From assembly GCA_012845835.1 (NCBI GenBank), contig JABAKD010000006.1, positions 3,863,124 through 3,927,123 of the forward strand: a DNA stretch of 64,000 nt, in the 5' to 3' direction. The translations under genes and the position numbers were made by a program. This document shows positions 44,036 through 54,800 of this stretch, one piece after another. The notes beneath the pieces are model-generated. The model did not search any database and had not been told where the DNA came from. It was given only the letters and a program-made list of their open reading frames with translations. Origin of the DNA: Undaria pinnatifida. Lineage: Eukaryota; Sar; Phaeophyceae; Laminariales; Alariaceae. The stretch's first letter is position 1. Every line of letters begins with the position of its first letter.

Positions 44036-44639
44036 AGAACAAAAGAAAAGAGACAGAACATGATACATACACCCGGGACACCCGTACAAGTTGCAGAGGC
44101 GTTTCTAACGGCAAGATGCAAATGGCCAAAATCGACACAGCAACAACACAGTGACACCACCCGTGACAAGTCAGATTTCACGAGTTTTGGGGGGGGTTGT
44201 TACTCGGCTGAAACGGGTTTATTATGTGGTTGGGTCCCGGTGGGTATCGCTCAACGAACAACATGTGCGAACGATATTATTAGACTAGATATACCTGGTA
44301 AGTAGTTGGCGCGAGCCCTGGCACCGGAAGAATTGCAGGCTTGGTGCCGGTATGCTGGATGATGCCGTCTGCTTTTTCCCCCGACAAGTTCAGACTCTAC
44401 TCGGGCACCAGCAGTGTGCGTGTTCTTCACATTCAATTTATATTTTCGCCCATCTACATCCAGCACAACCAGCGGTATCCGTGCCGATGCCTCCTAGAGA
44501 GACAGGCCCTCTTTGTGGTCACAAACTACGAGACAGATACACATTGCAAATACGGCAATGTGATTTGGTCATGCAACGCAAGCCCCAACGAACACGCGGG
44601 AATACTGAAGGAGGGACCCGTACGAAGCACCATGGGAAG
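44036..44639. other. Possible fragment of an unknown gene or element
   Basis: Overlapping plus-strand frames. The one through 44,480-44,600 reads RYPCRCLLERQALFVVTNYE then a segment whose DNA is repeated at 1-60. No family identified. Confidence 0.3.
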
Positions 44640-47570
44640 GAAAGTGCCGTGGAAGATCGAAGCACAGCAGTGAAAGCCCCTTGGAAGCATGGGCGTCCAT
44701 GAAAGAAGGCACCTTGTGGGAGTCCATGAAAGCACCATGGTTGTGCATCGTGCACCGCATGGGAGTCCACAAAAACGCCATGGAAGTGCCATGGGACTCC
44801 GTGAAAGCACGCGCACACGCTACGAGTATGGGGGTCCACATGAAGGCACTTCTATTATAGAGAATAACCACCCATGGGAGCCTACGCAAGCACCAGGGAA
44901 GCACCACCAGCCCATGAAAGCACGAAGAAGGCATCATGGATGTCTGTGAAATCATCGTGGGAGGCGAAGAAGGCGCCAGAAGAACCATGCGAGTACACAT
45001 GAAAGCACCATTGAGTCCATGAAAACGCCATGGTACCCATGGGAGTCCATGGAAGCACCACGAAAGCATCATGGGAGTCCATGAAAGCACCACGGAAGCA
45101 CCATCGGAGTGGATGAACCCACGATAGAAGCACCATGGATGGGAGCCAAAGAAATCGCCATGGCAGGAAGCATCGAGGATGCTGTCCATAAAGTACCGTG
45201 GGAGTCCCCGAAAGCATCATGAAAGAACTATGGGAGCCCAAGAAAGCACTACGGGAACACCATGGATGATGTGCATGAAAGCACTATGGAAGTTCCATGG
45301 GAGTCAATGATAGCACCATGGGGGACCACATGAAAACACCATTGATTGGGGTCCATTAAAGCGCCCCGGGAGTCCTTGAAAACACTACGGGAGTCCACGA
45401 AAGAACCATGAGCGTTCATGAAAGAACCATGGAAGCAGCATGGGAGTCCATGATGCACCATGTGATATCCACGTGGAAGAACCATGGAATCAACTCGGGA
45501 ATCCATGGTAGCACCGTGTGATATCGACGTGGAAGCATCATCGAACCATGAAGGCACGATGGAAATCCGTTAAAGTACCATAAAGGATGAAAGCCCCATG
45601 GAGCACCGTCGGAATCCATGAAAGCGCCGTGGGTGCTCATGACAGCACGATGGGAGTCCGCATGGAAGCATTATAGAAGCCCCGTCGGAGTTTTTGAAGT
45701 CTCCATATACGGAAGCACTATTCCATGAAAGAGTTATTCCTTTACAGGGCAATATGGGAGTCCATGAAAGGGCCATGGGAGTCCACGAAAGAACCATGGA
45801 AGTCCACATGAAAGCACCATAATACATAGAAGCATCATGGATCTGCATGAGACCACCATGGAGGTACCATGCGAGTCAACGAAAGCAACATTGGGGTCCA
45901 AATGAAAGCACCATTGGGGTCCATGAAAGCGCCATGGGAATCATTGACAACACTATGGGCGTCCATGAAATAACCATGGAAGCACCATGGGAGTCCATAA
46001 GATAACCATGGAAGCACACGGGGGAAGTCCATAAAATCACCGTGCAATATCAACGTGAAAGCAGCATGGTACCATCGAGGCACGATGGAAGTTCATGAAA
46101 GCACCATAGAAACTTGAAAATATCATGAAAGCGCTCTCGAAATCCTTGAAAGCATCGTGGGTGCCCATGACAGCACGATGGGAGTCCATGAAAGCACGTA
46201 GAGACACCATGCATGGGAGTTTATGAGAGCAGCATGGAAGCACCATTCATTCCATAAAAGGGCCATCACATTAAAGGGCCATAAGGGAATCCATGAAAGG
46301 ACCATAGGAGTCCACGAAAGCACCATGGGAGTCCTAACAATGAAAGCACCATAGAATCATTATGGATGTGCATGAAGCCACAATGAAGGCACCATGGGAT
46401 TCAATGACAGCACCATAGAGGTCCGCATGATAGCACCAAATGTTGGGGTCCATGAACGCGCCATGGAAGTCCTTGACAGCACTAAGGGATTCCGTGAAAT
46501 AACCATGGAAGCACCATGGGAGTCCATGAAATAACCATGAAGAAGCAACACGGGGGTACATAAAATCACCATGTGATATCAACGTGGAAGCACCATAGTA
46601 CCATGGAGGCACGATGGAAGTCCATGAAAGTACCAGATAGAAACATGAAAGCCTCATGAAAGCACCGTCGAAATCCATGAAAGCATCGTGGGTGCCCATG
46701 ACAGCGCGATGGGAGTCCATGGAAGCACGATGGAAGCACGATGAGAGTGAATGAACGCACCATGGAGGCACCATTCCATAAAAGCGCCATCCCATTAAAG
46801 GGCCATAAGGGAGTCCATGAACGCATCATGTGAGTCCACAAAAGCACCATGGAAGCACGATGGGAGCCCGTCAATGCACATGGAAGCACCACGTATGTGG
46901 TGCATGAAAGCAATACGGGGGCACCGTGGGAGCCAGTGCAATTATCATGCGGGCCATTGGAGTCTATAAGAGCACCATGGGGCTCCATGAAAACACTACA
47001 AGAGTCACGGGAAGAACCATGGGCGTTCATAAAAGCACCATGAAGGCGGATGGGAGCCCATGAAAGTGACAAGGGAACGCCATGGAAGCACCATCGAGGG
47101 ATGATGGGAGTCCATAAAAGCACCACCAAAATACTAAAGCCCCGTGGCGCAGCACCGTGAAAACTCGTGAAAGCACCATGGGCGAGTCCATGAGAGCACC
47201 GTGGGCGAGTCCATGAAATCAACATAGCAACACCATGGGAGTTTACGAAAGCAACATGGAGGCACCATTTTGTGAAAGAGCGCCATGGAGGGACTATGGG
47301 TGCCAATGAAACCACCACATGGGAATCCTCGAGAACAACATGGGAATCCACGAGAACAACATAGGAGTCCGAGGAAGAACCATGGACGGCCATGAAACCA
47401 TCGTGGAGACAGCATAGAAGTCAACGGAAAATCCACCATAGGAGTCTACATGCAAGCGCTATAGAAAGTTCACAATAGCGTCGTGGGAGTTGATGAAAAC
47501 ATCAAGGAAGGGTGAATGAGTCCACGAAGGGACCAGAGAAGCACCATGGGTGTTTATGAAGGCACCATAG
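44640..47570 (+). repeat. 2.9-kb CCATGG-rich minisatellite
   Basis: Two basic words alternate irregularly: an 11-mer GGAAGCACCAT and a 21-mer made of GGGAGTCCATGAAAGC plus ACCAT. There are well over 100 units with point changes. The array leaves long open frames on the minus strand (up to 275 codons, 47,393-46,566) of pattern GASMVLSWTPMVLSW. These have no homology I recognise and are best seen as repeat artefacts. Confidence 0.9.
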
Positions 47571-48245
47571 AGGGCTGTAGCACGCACGATCGAATTATAA
47601 CACGGAGCATGCAAATATGATATTCGATTACTACTTATCTTACGACTGAGATGTTGTCTTTTAAACATACCTTTACAAAATAAAAAAAATGTACGACGTA
47701 TCGCAATTCTGCGCAACAACTTGGATTGTCTCTGGGTTAACCAGTGTCATCATGTACACACGTTTTGGGTTGATGACGATGTTCTCACATTATTACGAAG
47801 AGACTTTCATTTTCCGGAAATCTTAATAAAGTATAGCCCGTGATCACATAAAAAACCAGTTAAAAAAAGCACTCCGATGGTGAAGAAAAAACAAGCGTGA
47901 AACAGCACGTACGCACTCTGCGCACCCTTGCGCAGCCGCTTCCCCCAACCTCGAGCTCGCTCCCTCCTTCACTCTCGAGCACGCTCCCTCCCTCACTCTC
48001 GAGCACCCTCCAACTCCCAACCCTCGAGCACCCCCCCCACCCCTTCGAGAATCCTCCTTGCCTTCCACCGTCGAGCACTTTCTCCCCTCTGGACCCTCGA
48101 TCCTTGACCTCCACCAGTACCCCTCTCAACCCCTCTCCCACGCACACTCCCGAGCGGCTCCACCTCCCTCTCCACCTCCCTCACGCCTACCCTTGGGCCC
48201 CGCCCCACAACCCTCGAGCGACCCCCCCCCCCCCCCCCCCCCCAA
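47571..48245. other. No gene; C-rich tract at 47,935-48,242
   Basis: CTCCCTCC/TCGAGCAC-rich sequence ending in a C run at 48,221-48,243. The G-run/C-run form recalls retroposon tails, but no retroposon core was found. Confidence 0.5.
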
Positions 48246-48709
48246 CAAGCTGCGAGGGGCTATGATCTTAAGATAAGGCCATGCATGATATGAGTTCAGC
48301 CCCCCGCCACCAAACAACTTTTGAGCATAGCGTACGCAAAGTCCACCAAACAGAGTCGACCAAGTTCATATTTATTTTCATAAAAAGCAGAATGGCTATG
48401 TTCTTTCCACATATTTTTTTTTCATGTGTACATGACATCAGAGCTGCCGGGACATAGCACACTAGAACTTGCGGCATTTACAAGCATTTCCCCTCCTGAC
48501 GCTGTACCCCCTGAAAGCGCATGCCGGTATACTCTACCGGGCTGTATCAAGACTACTACCTGAAAACTCCATGTACTGTAGTGACAGTCCTCAGCCAGTT
48601 CACGACGAAACAACAGGCTTGAGCACGAAAAGAGTGTTCATTTTTTCTATGTACTTCAAACGAGTACTATACCTGTCTTGAAATGTAGGGACCGTGTTGG
48701 CGTTGATAC
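48246..48709. other. No gene recognised
   Basis: Short ORFs only. Confidence 0.4.
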
Positions 48710-48809
48710 TACAGTAGATTCGTGCTATGAACGAGGTGCAAACCTATTTTTGGGGGGGGCTCTTCACTTCAGGAGGCCCACTCCGACCCAAAACCGGCCG
48801 CAGCATGCT

Positions 48810-49150
48810 ACGGTATAGGTGCGCCGTTTTTTTGCAAACGCTGTTAACCTGATGAGGAGCTTTTCTCACCTTCTCCCCGAAATTGAATAGGAGCAAATAC
48901 AATTACACCCTGACGGACAATCATATGGCCTATGAACCCCTTTTAGAACCCTACATTCCCTGCCTATACTCATTTCAAGTAACTTGTCCCTAAAAACGGG
49001 TTTCCCGTTGTAGAGGCGGTAACAGGCATAAAACGAAAACCATTCGCAAAAAAACAAAAAGAAAGTCCGACTATTTTTTGGTTTAAGGAGAGCCCAGTCG
49101 CTCAGAAAATGTCCCAGGCAAGATGTGCTAACTCTATCGTAGAACACGTC
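48810..49150 (+). mobile_element. Family-1 TIR element, degenerate
   Basis: GCATGCTACGGTATAGGTGC on the left, AACTCTATCGTAGAACACGTC on the right, with ACATATGGCCTATGA-like and TTTGGTTTAAGGAGAGCCCA internal landmarks. A partial end of another copy lies at 48,720-48,810. Confidence 0.55.
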
Positions 49151-49329
49151 ATCCCAACTGCTGTGATAACGCACGGAAATGCAAACCCGATGAAAGCTCC
49201 CATGGCCTAGATACACAACGAATGGTGAAGTATGTTGGCAATAATTGAGGAGCCCCGTCGGTCAGAAATAAGTTAGCCTAAAAGAGGTACTGTACCTCTA
49301 TCGAGTTATCTTCACGGTAGGTACGGGTG

Positions 49330-49565
49330 CAGCAGAAGTTTTGGGACTCCTAGCGTGAGGAAGCTCAGAATCTCATCCCCAAAACATGCAGTATGCAGAT
49401 ATTCGCTCTCGCAACCGGACCATCATTTCTATGCACTAGTATTAAAACAAAGGCCCTCGTAAAATTATCATACCAATCGACAGTTTCACGGTTCGGGAGC
49501 TCAACCGTAACATTATCAGAAATGTTTGGCCCAAAGAGTGCAATTCCTACCGTGGAATGACTCAT
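49330..49565 (+). repeat. Dispersed repeat, diverged copy at 11,310-11,545
   Basis: Shares GAGGAAGCTCAG-like, CTCGTAAAATTATCATAC, GGGAGCTCAACCG and ATGTTTGGCCCA in the same order. Confidence 0.55.
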
Positions 49566-49927
49566 AGGTTAGCCTAAAAGAGGTACTGTACCTCTTATCG
49601 TAGTCATTAACACCCGACGATGGTTACCCTTTCTGTCCGGAGTAGTATGCTACAGGCCGATTCCTCCATCGGAAAACGAAACACACGTAGATGTGATCAA
49701 AGGGTAGAGCAAGAACAAGTATTTCTCTGATCCCAAGAGTATGTTTCGTCCTCGCATCATGCGGGTACCTGGTGCAGCTGTTCACAAGTCGAGGGCAGAT
49801 CGCCATCTAGATCATCTAGATCCTACATCTGTCCTTGTAATATAATAGTCTATATGTTGTACAGGATCTGTGTAGTTCAGATCCAATCCAGGAAACACGT
49901 GCCAAATAATGAAATCGTACGGTTCCC

Positions 49928-50492
49928 GACCAAGGCTACGGCAGGTAGGGGGGATGTTACGACGGTGTTATGATGGTGTTATGATGATGTTATGATGGTG
50001 TTATGATGATGTAACGATGATGTTATGATGATGTTATGATGATGTTATGGTGATGTTATGATGATGTTATGATGATGTTACGACGATGTTATGCTGATGT
50101 TACGACGATGTTATGCTGATGTTATGATGATGTTATGATGATGTTATGGTGGTGTTACGACGATGTTACGACGATGATATGCTGATGTTATGATGATGCT
50201 ACGACGATGTTATGCTGATGTTATGAGGATGTTAAGATACACCCCCATATTCACCACCGGGTTTTCAGCACTGCCACCAGTGACTCTTAATATACCTCGC
50301 AGACGAAAGTAATATAGGTGATTGTGTTGGCGCGGCGCCGCTTTCCATTCCGTTGCGGATTCACACCGAAACATTAGAACAACACGAAAGCTCAAGGCCG
50401 CAAAGGAACAGGCGGGGTCACTCGCGCGAGTGGCCCCCGAGCTACTGCAAAAAAAATGACCCACAAATGACCACCCTCCCGTAGCGACGATC
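49928..50492 (+). mobile_element. Family-2 TIR element containing a GATGATGTTATG array; 4-bp duplication TCCC
   Basis: Starts GACCAAGGCTACGGCAGGTA and ends CCCTCCCGTAGCGACGATC. TCCC occurs immediately outside each end (49,924-49,927; 50,493-50,496). The interior shares GGAACAGGCGGGGTCACTCG and GCGCGAGTGGCCCC with other family-2 copies. About 285 bp (49,950-50,235) is a 12-bp tandem array (GATGATGTTATG), which doubles the usual element length. Confidence 0.85.
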
Positions 50493-50668
50493 TCCCACCT
50501 GGTAATAACATGATCTGGGCCGTGCAGGCCATATAGATCAGGGCTATATCTTCTCTTAGATAGATAAGATCTGGATTATCTAGATCGTGGATTGTCCGCA
50601 GTGTGCAGCTGCCACATACCCATAAAGGGGTTAGTAAATGAATTAACCTGGAAAAACCGTATACCGCC

Positions 50669-50922
50669 GACGCGTGCTACGGTAGAGGTGATCCGAGTTT
50701 TTTTCTGAGGTTCCTCAATTTGGGAGCGTAAGGCCCTCCCCAAAAAACTGATTTGGAGAAAGAAAAAAACTGCTGACCGGATGAAAAATCCCATGGCCTG
50801 GATACACGACGAGAATCATGCAAAAAAAAATGATCTGTTTCCGACGATTTTGGGTTAAGGAGCCCCGTCATTCAGAAATCGTTCTTGCCAAAAAAGGGTA
50901 TACCTCTATCGTAGCACGCGTC
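50669..50922 (+). mobile_element. Family-1 TIR element, complete, 4-bp target duplication (CGCC)
   Basis: 254 bp. Starts GACGCGTGCTACGGTAGAGG and ends CCTCTATCGTAGCACGCGTC, near-perfect 20-bp inverted ends. CGCC flanks both ends (50,665-50,668; 50,923-50,926). Internal landmarks are GAGGTTCCTCAATTTGGGAG, CATGGCCTGGATACA and GGGTTAAGGAGCCCCGTCAT. Best reference copy in the window. Confidence 0.92.
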
Positions 50923-51859
50923 CGCCGAAACAGTATGCGACCACCCTAACCGAAAAGGCATGCTGCAACGACTACCACCACCGAAATAGCATCCCGTAAT
51001 GATTACCAGAACCTGAACAGACCCCGCTCCCCGTCGTTGACTACGTCGATCTGCTTCTTCACATCATGCGAAGAAAACCCCCCCTGAGGCCGGGAACCCA
51101 CAAAGTAAGACAGGGAGAAAACAACGAGACACGCAGAGAGGGGAAACGGAGCGCGGGGGCGGGAGATTGTTTGCGAAGATACACGGGCGAGCGAGCGAGT
51201 TAGTAGAAACGGTGACTTGATCTGACTAAAGGAGGGGAGAAGAAACGAACGAACGAACGAAAGAACAAAGGTACAAGGCTGAGGTATTCGAGTCTGTGAA
51301 CGCCTGATAAATTAGCGTCCCAGGGCACTCGCAAAAAGGGCTATATTCTATATGTATTGGTTTACGTTTTTGGTGGGTCAAGACATGCACCGCCATGGAC
51401 TGTTGTATTTACGGTGCGTCAGCAAATTATTGTTTTTCAAGTCCGTTGTCGACTGAGATACAGACCGATTCGCGCTATCAACATCGGTCTAAAGTCGGCA
51501 GTAAATATCGTGCTACTCCTCCTGCCGTAGCGCATCCGAACAGACAAGCAAAAGGAGCGAACGAAGAAACAAAGAGAACGTGCTAATACGGCTGTTCAAG
51601 GCTTCGGTAGATTGGGTACTTGCTCCCTTCTTCACTACACGGTTTGAGCGACTCTCCCGATTGACGTTGCACCCCACGGAAAAAAAAAAAACTCGTGGTG
51701 ATTGGTTTTGGCGAAGCGTAGCAAATCCTTCCATGGCGGGTTCATGTCGCCAAAACAAGGTACACAAGAAAGCCTAAGACCGCCAAGGAACAGGGGGGGT
51801 AACCCCGAGAATGACCCCGAGCCACTGTAAAAAATGCCTCCAAGAGCGACGCCTTTAGC
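50923..51859. other. No gene recognised; 51,765-51,845 is a family-2 remnant
   Basis: AACGAACGAACGAACGAAAG microsatellite at 51,246-51,265. 51,770-51,845 contains GACCGCCAAGGAACAGG and GAGCCACTGTAAAAAATG from the family-2 right half. Short ORFs only. Confidence 0.45.
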
Positions 51860-54800
51860 CTAGCCTTGGTCTGCTTCGGAGGCTACCTTTACCTTCGCGG
51901 CGATGTATCGCTGTAGCTCCGGCCCCGAGAAGCGCTTGGCCATGTCCAGGACAGATTCACCGTTCGGCGTACCGTCGTTCACTACCGCCCCCCTGTCCAC
52001 CAAATACCTAGTTTTGTTTTGTGCGGAGGCGGAGGATAGGAGGGAGGAGGGGGGGGGCGGGGGGTGGGGTCATTATTATACATGGCCGAAGTCTGTCAGA
52101 GCGTAAACCCTTGCATCCCTACAATGCGCGGACGGAACTCGTCAGCTTTTCATTCAACAGAGGCAGACATTGCGTGCACCAAGCACGAAGCGCCATGGGG
52201 TGCTCGGCGAGTCGCATGACGGAGGGAAGTCGCTTGAAGAGGGGGGGGGTTATGCTAGCTTGTTTCTTGCCTCAGGTAATTTGACCATTGACAACTGCGT
52301 GTGCTTCCGTTTTGAGGTGAAGCACCGTTCGTACTGGAGATAGAAATACTCCCAAGGTTTAGGTGCTCATTACGTTTTTTACATGTCATACAAAAGAATA
52401 CCCCCTTGCATCTCAATACTTTTTTCTGTGATATGCAAAGGTGGAAGGGCGCCGGGGGGGGGGACGGGCGAGGGGGGGAGGAAGGGAAAGAAGGACGGGA
52501 GGGGGGGGGGAGGGGGAGGGGCTGGAGAAGGACGGGGAGGGGGGGGGGAGGGGGGAAGGCGCCGAGGGAGAGGGGGGGGGGAGCAGAGAGGGGGAGGGGG
52601 GCAAGGGAGGGGGGAGGGGGTGTACTCATGTCATGCATAGCCGCAGTCGAATAACCATAAACCTTCGCATTCTTACAAAATCGGGACGGAGCACGTCGGG
52701 TTTTCACCGACCAGGCAAACATCGCGTGCACCAATCGCGACGAAGCGCTATGAGGTTTTCGGCGAGACGCATTAAGGATGAGCTGCATCAAACCATTAAC
52801 CTTTTTTGACGCGGCCTTCTGCACCTTGTGCGTACTTTTCTTGCATATGGACGACAGCTTCGATTTTTTGTTTTCTGGCGTGGGCATAGAGAGGGGGGGA
52901 GTTAGGAGGATAGAGGGGTGTACTCAGTTTGTGCATGGCCGTAGTCGAATAACCAGAGACCCTCGCATCGCTACCATGCCGGGACGGAGCACGTCGGGTT
53001 TTCACCGACCAGACAGACATTGCTTGCACCAAGCGCGAAGCGCCGTGAGGTGTTCGGCGAGTCGCATGAAGGGTGAACTGCATCCTTTCCGAGAACCTCT
53101 CGTAAGACGGACTTTGGCACCTCGTGCGTACCGTCTTGCTCATGGATGACAGCGCCAATGAGTTGCTTTGTTTTCTGGTGTGTTCACTCCACAGACAGCA
53201 ATGGTTATTACATGTAACCGCCTCGTGTTTGCCTCAACATATTCACACTAGGTGATGCCATCATTCCCCTTGTGCGGAGTTAGGGTGCTCCACCTCGCAC
53301 TCTAACTCCAAGGAGCATCATGGTAACCGCCCCTGAAAACAAACAAAAACGATACCCTGGACCAAGGCTACGGTAGGGGGGGTACCCCTATTTTCACTGG
53401 TGTGCTTGAGCCACTCGCACGAGTAGCTCTGTACCCTACGGATAAAGATGGTTTAGGAACTTGGTTTGCCGCAGCTTAGATCACCTTTGCATTGCGGATT
53501 GGTTTCTTCAATGAAAACATAAAGAAACGTAAGATTGCATAGGAACAAAGGGGTTACTCGCGCGAGTAACCCCTAGCCACTGAAATAAAAGGCCCAAAGG
53601 GGGACCCCCCTACCGTAGCCTGGGTCCCTGGTTGTCTAGCTCACACAGTGATTGGCATGTGTTACGGCATCGTTGCCAATCAACGCCAATCCCAACATAC
53701 ATGCGATGTTCTACAGCGTCGGTGCCAACCAAGGCCACCTATTATGCGCATATATTTTTTCAGAGGAGGTAGAGGGGGGGGGGGGAAGAAGGCTGAAGCA
53801 AGCGAGGGAGGGGGAGGTGGGATGAAGGGCAACACGCGTTCGATATAACAGATAAAAAAAACGGCATTCGACGAATCGAGCCTATAGTACGATACCGAAC
53901 ACCCACTCTCAGGTTACCGTACCACTCAGCGTAGTGCCCCCGTCCTCTGCACTCTGAAAGCCCACCTTGTCATCGTGAGATCGCCTTTGGCCACGGCCTG
54001 CATCAAAGGGGTCCACCCCGTCTTGCTCTTCAACGACAGCCGAGCGCCGCCAGCCTGAACCAGATACCTTATCCGACGCGTTAAAGTTGTACGTATCAGG
54101 GGGTGGGGGTGGCGATGAGGGGGGAGGGTGGGGGTAGGGGGGAAAGGTGGGGTCAAGGGTGGGGATGGGGGTGGGGGTGGAGGTGGAAGCGGGGGTGGGG
54201 GGGGCAGTGGATTGGGGGTGGGCGGAGGGGGGATGGAGGCGGAGAGTTGGGGGGGGGGGGGGGGGGGCACGATAGGGGTACGAGCTATTTTTTCTGGGGC
54301 TCTTTCCTCACCTAAGGAGACCTGAAAAAACAAAATTGGGGAAAGAGAGAAAAATTGAGGAAAAAGAGAAAATCAACACTGGACGAACAACCCACCCCGT
54401 GGCCTAATGTATGTAGGTACTATTAGTGTGGTAGAAACGAATAGTGTGTGCAAGGTAAAACAAAATAAAAAGGTTTTCCCCCACGATAATGGATTTTACG
54501 GGGCTCCGCTAATAAAAATAAAATGAAAAACTTTTAGCCAAAAACGTGCTCTACCCCGTCTCGTAGCACGCGTCGAGGGTGGGGCGAGGGCTTTAAACGA
54601 CAGTCGAGCGCTGCCTGCCCGAGCCAGGCATGTTATCCGACGCATTCATTTGTAGGCCATTTGTGAGTTGTAAATGTCAGGGAATTGGAGTCGGGATGGG
54701 CGTTCAGGTTGGGATGGAGGTGGGCGAGGGAGGGGGTGGGGCGTTAGAGGGGATTACATGGGGGGGGCGGGGAGGAGGCGGGGGCGGGGGCGGGGGAGAT

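Noticed and set aside
46566-47393. 275-codon minus-strand ORF and other long ORFs in 44,640-47,570
   Set aside because: They are read through a simple minisatellite whose words lack stop codons in some frames. No conserved domain and no non-repetitive sequence.
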